Below, one piece after another: positions 8,604-16,016 of a stretch of DNA of 64,000 nt. A program made the position numbers and the translations under genes. Origin of the DNA: an uncultured Acidobacteriia bacterium (GTDB taxonomy: Bacteria; Acidobacteriota; Terriglobia; Bryobacterales; Bryobacteraceae); contig CAIYVZ010000067.1 of the NCBI GenBank assembly GCA_903929755.1, forward strand, positions 31,158 to 95,157. Direction: 5' to 3'. The notes beneath the pieces were generated by a model. That model was not told the DNA's origin and ran no database searches. It was given only the letters and a program-made list of their open reading frames with translations. How positions within the stretch are numbered: position 1 is the stretch's first letter; each line of letters begins with the position of its first letter.

Positions 8604-9015
8604 GTTCCTGCTGGATTCCAACGTGTTGATCTACGCAGTGGATCGCGCGGACCTCCGAAAGCACAGGATAGCTGCATCATTGCTAGTTCAGGCTGGCGCC
8701 ACCGGCATGGGCAGGGTTAGCTTTCAGGTGGTTCATGAATGGCTGAACTTCCTCCTCCGAAAAGCAGCCAGGCCTCTCACGTTGTCCGATGCCGGGATTC
8801 TCTATGAGAGTCTGGTCGAACCCTTGATTCGGATCGAGTCCAGTCGGAGTCTTCTGGAAGCCGCACTTTCTATTCACGGCATCGAAAGACTGTCGTGGTG
8901 GGACTCGCTGATTGTGGGTGCCGCGATAGAAGGCGAATGCGGCACGCTCTTTACGGAAGACCTGCAACACGGACAGAGCATACGCGGAGTTCGGATCGAA
9001 AATCCATTTCGCTGA
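8593..9015 (+). CDS. vapC: PIN-domain ribonuclease toxin VapC
   Basis: 140 residues, normal for VapC. PIN-domain acidic residues are visible: D8 in FLLDSNVLIYAVD, E49 in VVHEWLNF, D104 in SWWDSLIVGAA and D123 in LFTEDLQHG. These coordinate Mg/Mn for RNA cleavage; relatives cut tRNA or rRNA, but the target here cannot be read from sequence. The ATG lies inside the end of vapB, so translation is coupled. All catalytic residues are present, so the module looks functional. Confidence 0.88.
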   Translation: MSDRFLLDSNVLIYAVDRADLRKHRIAASLLVQAGATGMGRVSFQVVHEWLNFLLRKAARPLTLSDAGILYESLVEPLIRIESSRSLLEAALSIHGIERLSWWDSLIVGAAIEGECGTLFTEDLQHGQSIRGVRIENPFR

Positions 9016-9025
9016 TTCGCCACGC

Positions 9026-9160
9026 CGCCTCGCCGCTCTCGCCCTCCCTGCCTCGGCCAACCTCAACGCCTCCGACACACCGGAACCCGGTTCGCTCGGC
9101 ATGCTGGGTATCGGTATGCTCGCTCTGGGTGGCCTCATCAGCCGCAAAGTCCGCAAGTAG
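9026..9160 (+). pseudogene. Remnant of a PEP-CTERM protein gene (signal-like start joined to sorting tail)
   Basis: Reading to the TAG at 9158-9160, the frame gives a signal-peptide-like piece (RLAALALPASANLNAS) fused directly to a complete PEP-CTERM tail: TPEPGS, a hydrophobic stretch LGMLGIGMLALGGLI, and a basic end SRKVRK. No usable start codon is in frame and no mature domain lies between. PEP-CTERM tails are processed by exosortase. I infer a secreted gene that lost its start and its whole central part. Confidence 0.6.
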
Positions 9161-9183
9161 TTATCCTCAAAAACACGAAGAAG

Positions 9184-9226
9184 CGCACGGAGTCCAATGG
9201 TGGACATCCGGGCGTTTCTTTTTTTT
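9184..9226 (+). terminator. Intrinsic terminator after vapBC region
   Basis: An imperfect stem (CGC-CGGA-GTCCA pairing with TGGAC-TCCG-GCG across 9184-9214, with one mismatch and one bulge and a four-base loop) is followed by TTTCTTTTTTTT at 9215-9226. The T-run is on the + strand, so it ends rightward transcripts. It touches the 3' end of the convergent acyl-CoA synthetase gene. Confidence 0.7.
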
Positions 9227-10664
9227 ACTTGCCCAACAGATTCTTCTGGAGCTTGCCCATGGCGTTGCGCGGTAGTTTCTCCACCACCACAAACTCCCGC
9301 GGCACCTTAAACGACGCCAGCTTTTCCCGACACAACTCCCCCAGCACCGCCGTATCAATGAGGAATTCCAGCACCACGTACGCGACCGGAACTTCCCCCC
9401 GCATCTTGTCCTGCCGCGCCACCACCGCAGCCTCAACCACCGCCGGGTGTTCCTGCAGAAATTCCTCGATCTCGCGGGGATAGATATTGAAGCCCCCCGA
9501 GATGATCAGATCGCTCTTACGCCCGCACAGCGTGTAATAACCATCGGACGAGATGGTGGCCAGATCTCCTGTCCGGAACCAGCCATCCACAAAAGCGTCC
9601 TGGGTAGCCTCGGAACGGCGCCAGTAGCCCGCGAAGATGTTCGGGCCCTTCAGATAAACTTCGCCCGTCTCGCCCGGCGCAACTGGCTCAAACGACGGAC
9701 TCAGCAACTTCGCAGAGATGCCCGGTAGCGGGAAGCCGATAGTCCCCGCCCTTCGCTCGCCCCAGTAGGGATTGCTGATGTTCATGATGGTCTCGCTCAT
9801 GCCGTAGCGCTCCAGAATGCGGTGGCCGAACAGCGCATGGAAATCGTCGAACACCTGCGCGGGAAGTGGTGCGGACCCGGAGACGAACAGGCGCATAAAG
9901 CCGCCAAGCTCCCTCGCTGCGGCAGGCTCCAGACCCAGCAGCCGCACATAAACGGTAGGGACGCCGAAGAAGAGCGTGGGGCGGAAGTCCAGAAACACCT
10001 CCGCGGCGGTCTGGTGTTCAAAACGCTCCAGCAACCGCATACGGCAGCCACTGGCGAGCCAACAATGCAGGCCGTTGCCAAGCCCGTGGACATGAAACAG
10101 AGGCAGGGCCAGCAGGAAACGGTCCGCGTCCCTGATTTCCCAGCACGCGAGCAGATTCACGGTATTCGCGGCGAAGTTGTTGTGCGTCAGGACCGCGCCC
10201 TTTGAGGTGCCCGTGGTACCCGAGGTATAGATAATTCCGGCGGGGGCATCGCCGTCCAGCGCAACAGCGGGCCGTGAATCCGGCATCGTGGCGGCTTCGG
10301 CAGAAAGTACTGCGGGATGCCAAATCGACACTGTGACAGCCAGCTCGGCGTCGGTGATGAGAGCCTGCGGCTGGGCGTCGCTCAGAATATGCGCCATCTC
10401 TCGCTCGCGGTACAAAATATTGATCGGGACGAAGATGACCCCGAGCTTTACACAGGCGAGGTACAGGTCGATCATCTCGACACAGTTCACCAGGTACACG
10501 CAAAGGCGGTCGCCCGTGACGACGCCGCGCGCCGCCAGAACGTGGGCCAAACGATTGCTGCGCACCTCAATTTCCCCAAACGTGAATTCCCTGCCCTGGA
10601 ACTCAAGCCCCACCTTTTCCCGGCGGCCGATTAACGATGAATCAAAGAGATTGCTGAGGTTCAA
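9225..10664 (-). CDS. Acyl-CoA synthetase (AMP-forming; malonyl-CoA synthetase-like)
   Basis: 479 residues, short for long-chain FadD and nearer to MatB-type enzymes. The AMP-binding P-loop IIYTSGTTGTSKGAVLTH, the A5 motif LERYGMSE, the A7/A8 region WFRTGDLATISSDGYY and GRKSDLIISGGFNIYP, and the A10 lysine motif PRNAMGKLQKNLL are all present. It activates a carboxylic acid with ATP and CoA; the acid cannot be fixed by eye, and malonate is only a suggestion. The start is a TTG at 10664 with no in-frame ATG before it. The opposite-strand lipoprotein gene begins at the same base, so one of the two starts is probably misplaced. Confidence 0.85.
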   Translation of the reverse strand: MNLSNLFDSSLIGRREKVGLEFQGREFTFGEIEVRSNRLAHVLAARGVVTGDRLCVYLVNCVEMIDLYLACVKLGVIFVPINILYREREMAHILSDAQPQALITDAELAVTVSIWHPAVLSAEAATMPDSRPAVALDGDAPAGIIYTSGTTGTSKGAVLTHNNFAANTVNLLACWEIRDADRFLLALPLFHVHGLGNGLHCWLASGCRMRLLERFEHQTAAEVFLDFRPTLFFGVPTVYVRLLGLEPAAARELGGFMRLFVSGSAPLPAQVFDDFHALFGHRILERYGMSETIMNISNPYWGERRAGTIGFPLPGISAKLLSPSFEPVAPGETGEVYLKGPNIFAGYWRRSEATQDAFVDGWFRTGDLATISSDGYYTLCGRKSDLIISGGFNIYPREIEEFLQEHPAVVEAAVVARQDKMRGEVPVAYVVLEFLIDTAVLGELCREKLASFKVPREFVVVEKLPRNAMGKLQKNLLGK

Positions 10665-11092
10665 TGGACCACTATAGTACTTCGCATAGCCCTGCCCCGG
10701 TCCAGCGTGAGATACTGCGATTTCCCGTGCACAGAATTCTTCTTATCGCGACTGCGCTCATCCTCGCTGGCTGTCAGGAATCTCAGGGTGTGGAATCAAA
10801 GACCAGGGTCCTGATCGGCGGCACCCTGATTGCATCCTCCGGCGCTGCACCGATTGAAGACTCTATTGTGGTTATTGTGGGGGGGACGATCCGGGCGGCT
10901 GGTTTGCGCAAGGACATTCCCGTACCGCAGGACTCGCAGCGCGCCGACATGCAGGGGAAGTGGCTTGTTCCGGCAGGAACGAGCGCTGTGGCCGAAGGTC
11001 AGCCCGCGAATCTTAACGTCCTGGATCACGCGCCCCGCTCGCCGGATGATGCCCCGGTTCGGCGCATGATCGCGGGAAACTGGGCGCAGTAG
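10664..11092 (+). CDS. Lipoprotein resembling an amidohydrolase without its catalytic barrel
   Basis: 142 residues from the ATG at 10664, or 121 from the GTG at 10727, which would place VHRILLIATALILAGC as a compact lipoprotein signal. After the lipobox Cys the sequence follows the N-terminal beta domain of amidohydrolases (VLIGGTLIASSGAAPIEDS, GTIRAAGL, MQGKWLVPA) and then jumps to the C-terminal strand region (EGQPANLNVLDHAP, VRRMIAGNWA). The roughly 250-300-residue metal-binding TIM barrel between them is absent, so it cannot be a hydrolase. The frame is intact throughout. It is either a decayed gene still open or a small retained beta-domain lipoprotein. Confidence 0.6.
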   Translation: MDHYSTSHSPAPVQREILRFPVHRILLIATALILAGCQESQGVESKTRVLIGGTLIASSGAAPIEDSIVVIVGGTIRAAGLRKDIPVPQDSQRADMQGKWLVPAGTSAVAEGQPANLNVLDHAPRSPDDAPVRRMIAGNWAQ

Positions 11093-11161
11093 GCGAATCT
11101 TTCCGCCGATCTTTTTCGAACCGACTCCCTTCCCCGAGCGTAGTCTTCTTGCGAGGACCCT

Positions 11162-12124
11162 ATGCGATCACAATCCCTGTTCACCGTTCCGCTGGTTGCG
11201 GTAGCCGTGTTACTGACCGGCTGCCTGGACATAAATCTCGACCACGGCTCGTCTGACCGCTATCAGGAAGATTTCCATTTCAGCTATGACCTGCAGCCAA
11301 ACGGGCACGTGATCGCCGAAACCTTCAACGGCAAGGTGGAAATCGTGGGCTGGGACGAGAATAAGGTGGATATCAGCGGGACGAAATACGGGTCCACCGA
11401 GCGGCTTCGGGATGCCGTCAAGCTGGAAACGCACAACTCGCCCTCGCTGGTTGAAGTCCGTGCGATTCACCCTTCCACTTCCACGGGAAACTCCGGGGCG
11501 CGTTTCATTATCAAGGTACCCAGGCAGGCGATGGTAGAGCGCGTCACGTCCAGCAACGGGGCCGTCCGGGTGGAGCATGTGGGTAATACCTCGCATGTGA
11601 AGACATCGAATGGCAGTATCCTGGTTGCCGATGCGTCAGGAGACCTGGATGCGCGCACCTCCAACGGGCCGATTGAGGTAGCGAGGTTTAACGGCAGCCT
11701 GTCGGCCAGGACCTCCAACGGAAAAGTCCGGGCAGAGGGTATTAGCGGCAAGTGCGAGGTGGAAACCTCAAATGCCTCCATTGATGTGCGGATGAACGAA
11801 GCCACCACCGCACCGGTCCGAATGGCGACTTCGAACGGAGCGATTACCCTGGCGATGGACAAAGCGCCGAAGAGCGATATCCGGGCGGAATCGAGCAACG
11901 GCTCTATTACAGTAAAAATGCCCGGCGGCGCGGCGGCGCGGATCAATGCCGACACCTCCAATGCCTCCATCTCCAGTGAGTTCGAGGTTCTGACCCAGGG
12001 CAGCGGCGACCGCGGCAACAAGGACCATCTGAGCGAGACCATCGGCACTGGTGGCCCCACCATCGAGCTGACCACCCGCAACGGGAACATCCGGATCCAG
12101 AAGACGAGCAGCTCCAACAATTAG
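11162..12124 (+). CDS. DUF4097-type beta-repeat lipoprotein
   Basis: 320 residues. The N-terminus (VPLVAVAVLLTGC) is a lipoprotein signal with the lipidated Cys near residue 20. The body consists of repeated short strands with TSNG/SSNG turns about every 18-20 residues (for example VKTSNGSI, ARTSNGPI, ARTSNGKV, METSN-like turns, ESSNGSI, TTRNGNI), the pattern of DUF4097 right-handed beta-helix-like proteins. No enzymatic residues are evident. The family is usually membrane- or envelope-associated and of unknown function. Confidence 0.85.
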   Translation: MRSQSLFTVPLVAVAVLLTGCLDINLDHGSSDRYQEDFHFSYDLQPNGHVIAETFNGKVEIVGWDENKVDISGTKYGSTERLRDAVKLETHNSPSLVEVRAIHPSTSTGNSGARFIIKVPRQAMVERVTSSNGAVRVEHVGNTSHVKTSNGSILVADASGDLDARTSNGPIEVARFNGSLSARTSNGKVRAEGISGKCEVETSNASIDVRMNEATTAPVRMATSNGAITLAMDKAPKSDIRAESSNGSITVKMPGGAAARINADTSNASISSEFEVLTQGSGDRGNKDHLSETIGTGGPTIELTTRNGNIRIQKTSSSNN

Positions 12125-12204
12125 CTGCGGGCGCGCCAGGCGCGATATCGTAGGCTTGATGAGCCATTGCAGGATATGGACTCGAAATTGCTCTAGGAGT
12201 TCAG

Positions 12205-13506
12205 ATGCACAACGCTACATCCGGGTCAAATGCCGCAGCAGGAACCCCGGCAACTGCAGGCGGGGCGGGGCAACAAGCCGCAGGGTCAAATACAGCAGCC
12301 GCAGGGTTAAATACAGCAGCCGCAGGGTTAAGTGCAGCAATGGGTGAGCGCCGCATCCGGGAAATTCTGGATGCCGCTCCTGACGCCATCCTGCAGGTTG
12401 ACCAACAGGGCCGCATTATCCTGCTCAACCGCGCTACGGAGAAAATGTTCGGCTATGACCGCACCGATTTGCTGGGTCAACCGGTAGAGATTCTGATCCC
12501 GGAAGAAGTGCGCCCGCGACACCATGGTCACCGGGCCGGCTACGAAAACCACGCTTCCATCCGGCCAATGGGTATCGGCATGCAGCTGGAAGGGCTGCGA
12601 CGGGACGGTTCGCGGTTTCCCGTAGAAATCAGCCTCAGTCCGTCAGAGTCGCCCGAAATGGGCTTCACCACCACCGCCATCATTCGCGATATCACGGAGC
12701 GAAAGCTTGTGGAAGCGCGTTTCAGCGCGGCGCAGGAGAAGTACACGGGCGATCTGATTGAAGCCAATCAGCAACTGGAAGTGCAAAACCGGGAAATTGA
12801 GCGCGCCAACCGCCTGAAGAGCGAGTTTCTGGCCAGCATGAGCCACGAACTTCGCACGCCGCTGCACACCATCATCGGATTTTCTGAATTGCTCGGCGAA
12901 GAACTCCACGGCTTCCTGACGGAAAAGCAAAAGCGGTTCGTCGGCCATATCCACACGGACTCATTGCACCTGCTGGACCTGATTAACGATATTCTGGATC
13001 TCAGCAAGATAGAAGCCGGACGCTTGGAGCTGCGGCCGGAGCCCTTCGATTTTGCAGCGCTGGTAGCAGAGAGCATGGCGTCGGTACGAACCGTAACAAG
13101 GGCAAAATCCCTCGGGACCGAGGCCAACATTCAGGTGGATGGCGCCGTGGAAGCAGACCGTGTAAGGGTGAAGCAGATCCTGGTGAACCTGTTGAGTAAC
13201 GCCGCGAAATTTACACCCCACAGCGGCCACATCCGCGTGGATGCGAAGACGGTAGATGGTTTCCTGGTAACCTCCGTGACGGACACCGGCGTGGGCATCG
13301 CCCCGGAAGAGCACGAAGCGATCTTCGATCAGTTCTATCAGACCGGCGTCACTACAAGAGGCGTGCGGGAAGGCACGGGCCTGGGTCTTGCGATCACCCG
13401 GAGGCTTGTCCACGGCCACGGAGGCACCATCAACGTGGAGAGTACGCCGGGCAAGGGTAGTTTCTTCACCTTTACGGTTCCCATGCGCCCCCGGAGGGAT
13501 GCGTGA
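12205..13506 (+). CDS. PAS-domain sensor histidine kinase
   Basis: 433 residues; the start is well supported by AGGAG at 12195-12199. Residues 1-45 are low-complexity Ala/Gly/Asn. A PAS domain follows (about 47-175: IREILDAAPDAILQVDQQGRI onward, ending in a PAC segment with DITERK), then a coiled linker, the HisKA dimerisation domain with the phospho-acceptor H214 in SMSHELRTPLH, and the HATPase_c domain with N box (VNLLSNAAKFTP), G1 (DTGVGIAPEE) and G2 (GTGLGLAI). No transmembrane segment is present, so it senses an internal signal, perhaps through a PAS ligand. It overlaps the next receiver gene by four bases. Confidence 0.93.
   Translation: MHNATSGSNAAAGTPATAGGAGQQAAGSNTAAAGLNTAAAGLSAAMGERRIREILDAAPDAILQVDQQGRIILLNRATEKMFGYDRTDLLGQPVEILIPEEVRPRHHGHRAGYENHASIRPMGIGMQLEGLRRDGSRFPVEISLSPSESPEMGFTTTAIIRDITERKLVEARFSAAQEKYTGDLIEANQQLEVQNREIERANRLKSEFLASMSHELRTPLHTIIGFSELLGEELHGFLTEKQKRFVGHIHTDSLHLLDLINDILDLSKIEAGRLELRPEPFDFAALVAESMASVRTVTRAKSLGTEANIQVDGAVEADRVRVKQILVNLLSNAAKFTPHSGHIRVDAKTVDGFLVTSVTDTGVGIAPEEHEAIFDQFYQTGVTTRGVREGTGLGLAITRRLVHGHGGTINVESTPGKGSFFTFTVPMRPRRDA
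12277..12339 (+). repeat. Three tandem 21-bp repeats within the kinase N-terminus
   Basis: Three consecutive 21-bp units (12277-12297, 12298-12318, 12319-12339) start GCCGCAGGGT and differ at only a few positions. Each encodes seven residues of the AAGLNTA type. A weaker related unit lies just upstream near 12226. The repeat is in frame, so copy-number change by slippage would lengthen or shorten the linker without breaking the kinase. Confidence 0.85.
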
Positions 13507-13901
13507 AGAAGATCCTGGTTGCCGACGACCGAGCCATCAGCCGAGAGTTGGTTCGAAGCGTTCTGGAAAGTTGCGGTTATGAGGTCTACGAAGCGGCGGA
13601 TGGTCTGGAAGCCCTGGAGCAGGCGCACCAGGTTCACCCCGACGTCATTATTCTGGATCTGCAAATGCCCCGTCTGGATGGTTTCGGGGTGGTGAGCGAA
13701 CTGCGCCGTGACCCCGCGTTTGAGCATGTACCTGTGATGGCGCTCACGGCCAGCGCCATGACTGGTGACCGCGAACGTGCCCTGGCTTCAGGCTTTACCG
13801 GATATGTCGCTAAACCAATTCGCGTGGCAGCTCTCCGCGGAGAGGTGGAGCGAATGGTGGAATTAACAAGACCGTCAAGGGTTTCTGTTACTTCGAGTTA
13901 G
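13503..13901 (+). CDS. CheY-like response regulator
   Basis: This 132-residue receiver starts at a GTG that overlaps the kinase stop. The receiver residues are complete: D8/D9 in LVADDR, phospho-acceptor D52 in IILDLQMP, T82 in MALTAS and K104 in YVAKPI. There is no output domain. Its position between a kinase and an NtrC-type regulator suggests it is the direct partner of the kinase or a phosphate sink; this is inference from gene order. Confidence 0.9.
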   Translation: MKKILVADDRAISRELVRSVLESCGYEVYEAADGLEALEQAHQVHPDVIILDLQMPRLDGFGVVSELRRDPAFEHVPVMALTASAMTGDRERALASGFTGYVAKPIRVAALRGEVERMVELTRPSRVSVTSS

Positions 13902-13921
13902 CGACTGATACCATACAGCGA

Positions 13922-15364
13922 ATGCCCGCCTTGAATGCCCTGTCGCTCCTGATCATTGATGACAACCCCGGTAGCCTGGAACTTCTGGCTACCGCGCTGG
14001 AATTGCCCGGGCTGGAAATCCTTACCGCCTCCGACCCTGAAGTAGGCCTGGACCTCGTTTTTTCGCGTCATCCCCAGATTGTCCTCACCGACCTGGTGAT
14101 GCCAAAACTGAGCGGAATCGACGTCCTGGACCGCATCATGGAGTTCGATCCATCGATTGATGTGATCCTCATGACCGCGCATTATTCCACCGAATCTGCT
14201 GTGGAAGCGATCCGGAAAGGGGCCTCCGATTACCTGAACAAGCCCGTTTCCGTGGTTGCGCTTCGGGAGCGCATCGGAGCGTTCGTGGATACGGCCCGGA
14301 AGCGTGGCCGGAGCGCGCAACTGGAAGATGAACTCGCCGCCACCGCCGAGTTCGAAGGGATTGTGGGGAATAGTTCCCTGATGTGGGAAATGTTTTCCCG
14401 GATCCGCCGCATTTCGCCGCATTACCGGACCACGCTCTTAACCGGCCAAACCGGAACGGGTAAGGACCTGGTTGCCCGCGCCCTGCACCGCCTTAGCCCC
14501 GTCGCACAGGGCCGCTACGTTGTGCTGAACTGCTCGGCAGTTGTTGAAACCCTTTTTGAAAGTGAATTGTTTGGCCATGTCCGCGGCTCCTTCACGGGCG
14601 CCACCGTTGACAAAGCGGGGTTATTCGAGCATGCCAGCGGCGGAACGCTGTTCCTGGATGAAATCGGGGACATGCCCCTGTCAACCCAGGCAAAGTTGCT
14701 TCGGGTCCTGCAAAACCAGGAAGTGCAGCGTGTGGGGTCACTGGTGCCAAAGAAAGTGGACGTTCGGGTGATTGCCGCCACGAATCACGATCTCCGCGCC
14801 GCAGTAGCGGAAAAACGATTCCGGGAGGATCTGTTCTACCGGCTCTCCATGGTGGAAATCATGCTCCCGCCGCTGGCCGAGCGCAAGGAAGATCTTGCCC
14901 TGCTGGAACGACACTTTGTCGCCAAGTTCGCCGCGCAGTTTCACAAAGAGATTCGTGGCCTGACGCATCGGGCCCGGACGGTGCTGGCCAGCCACGGCTG
15001 GCCGGGCAATGTGCGTGAACTTGAAAACGTGATTGGCCACGCCTGCATGATGGTAATGGGTGACACCGTGGACGTGGGTGATCTGCCGCCCTATCTCCAC
15101 GGCTCTCATGGTGGCGGTCATGACTTCCAGGATTTTGCCCCGGCAATTTCGCCGGGTCTTGCGCCCATGGGCGCAGCGCAAGCAATCTCGTCCGGAGATA
15201 TGGCCGGCGAGTTCCATAACGCCCTGGATGAGCAGGAAAAAACCATTATCCAGAAAGCTATGCAGACTGCCGGGGGCAACCAGTCCCAGGCCGCGCGGCT
15301 TCTGCGGATCGGTCGGGATGCGTTGCGCTACAAGTTGAAGAAACACGGTCTGGCCGGCGGGTAA
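13922..15364 (+). CDS. Sigma-54-dependent response regulator (NtrC family)
   Basis: This encodes 480 residues in three domains. The receiver (about 1-125) has DD in LIIDDNPG, the acceptor in VLTDLVMP and Lys in YLNKPVS. The AAA+ domain (about 145-385) has Walker A GQTGTGKD (175-182), the sigma-54 contact loop as GSFTGA rather than GAFTGA, Walker B GGTLFLDEIGD, and an arginine-finger region with FREDLFYRL. The C-terminal Fis-type HTH is GGNQSQAARLLRIGRDALRYKLKKHG. Its targets would be sigma-54 promoters. It lies 20 bases after the CheY-like gene. Confidence 0.95.
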   Translation: MPALNALSLLIIDDNPGSLELLATALELPGLEILTASDPEVGLDLVFSRHPQIVLTDLVMPKLSGIDVLDRIMEFDPSIDVILMTAHYSTESAVEAIRKGASDYLNKPVSVVALRERIGAFVDTARKRGRSAQLEDELAATAEFEGIVGNSSLMWEMFSRIRRISPHYRTTLLTGQTGTGKDLVARALHRLSPVAQGRYVVLNCSAVVETLFESELFGHVRGSFTGATVDKAGLFEHASGGTLFLDEIGDMPLSTQAKLLRVLQNQEVQRVGSLVPKKVDVRVIAATNHDLRAAVAEKRFREDLFYRLSMVEIMLPPLAERKEDLALLERHFVAKFAAQFHKEIRGLTHRARTVLASHGWPGNVRELENVIGHACMMVMGDTVDVGDLPPYLHGSHGGGHDFQDFAPAISPGLAPMGAAQAISSGDMAGEFHNALDEQEKTIIQKAMQTAGGNQSQAARLLRIGRDALRYKLKKHGLAGG

Positions 15365-15414
15365 CCTTGCCGAATGGCATGGCGTTTGCAAAGTTTCTTC
15401 CGAGGTAACACTCC

Positions 15415-15591
15415 ATGGCAAAGGATGAAACAACGCAGATCAGTCCGGATACGGTAAAACACCCCCCCAAAGCCGTTCCCGCCTTCCAGGCCGCCGATCA
15501 AGTCCTGATCCCCGGCCCTGGTCCCGGTCCGGGGCTTCCGGTGCCCCTGGCCCTGGCAGCGGTGGCCACGGGAACGGAAACTCCCCCGTAA
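15415..15591 (+). CDS. Small Pro/Gly-rich protein of unknown function
   Basis: This 58-residue frame from the ATG at 15415 begins MAKDETTQISPDTVKHPP and contains a PGPGPGPGLP stretch. It has GAGG about nine bases upstream and stops two bases before the arm of a strong terminator. It lies 50 bases after the NtrC-type gene on the same strand. There is no signal peptide or recognisable domain. The neat fit between gene, spacer and terminator argues for a real gene, but the low complexity leaves doubt. Confidence 0.4.
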   Translation: MAKDETTQISPDTVKHPPKAVPAFQAADQVLIPGPGPGPGLPVPLALAAVATGTETPP

Positions 15592-15593
15592 TA

Positions 15594-15624
15594 AAAAGGC
15601 CGCAGCTCCTCGCTGCGGCCTTTT
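15594..15624. terminator. Bidirectional intrinsic terminator
   Basis: A perfect 13-bp stem (AAAAGGCCGCAGC at 15594-15606 and its complement at 15612-15624) has a five-base loop, an A-run on the left and a T-run on the right. It sits between the rightward kinase-regulator operon and the leftward cytochrome c gene, so it can end transcription from both sides. Confidence 0.85.
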
Positions 15625-15645
15625 CAAATCAGCTTGCCAGTTCAG

Positions 15646-15969
15646 CTACTTCTTCAAAGAACGAACGTGAGCAATGACGTCGTCAACCGCAGGGCCGGTG
15701 ACGCCGGTTGAGGCCTTCATCTTGCCCTTGCCCTCGGTAATAATCTTTTTCAGCTCGGCAGTGCTCAGAGTCTGTACTTCCGCAGACCCCAAACCTTTCA
15801 TCTCTACCTTAAACATCTTCGCCATGGCGGCGTTCGCCGTCCCGTCGGCTCCGTGACAGGACTTGCACGACTTATCGTACGCAGCCTGACCAGCCTTCGC
15901 ATCAGCGGCGGCGGAAATACCGGCTCCGGCCAGCAGAGCGATGATTGCGGTTCCAATTAGTTTCTTCAT
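15646..15969 (-). CDS. Small periplasmic monohaem cytochrome c
   Basis: 107 residues: a signal peptide (LIGTAIIALLAGAGISAAADA) and one class I cytochrome c domain with the haem motif CKSCHGADG. Candidate distal methionines are in KMKAST or MFKVEMKG. It is probably a soluble electron carrier in the periplasm. It lies directly downstream of the multihaem cytochrome gene on the same strand of the same region, with about 47 bases between them, so both may serve the same electron route. Confidence 0.88.
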   Translation of the reverse strand: MKKLIGTAIIALLAGAGISAAADAKAGQAAYDKSCKSCHGADGTANAAMAKMFKVEMKGLGSAEVQTLSTAELKKIITEGKGKMKASTGVTGPAVDDVIAHVRSLKK

Positions 15970-16016
15970 GAGAGTTCCTTTCCTTAGTTAGAAATTATAG
16001 TTTGCCTGACTTGCAG

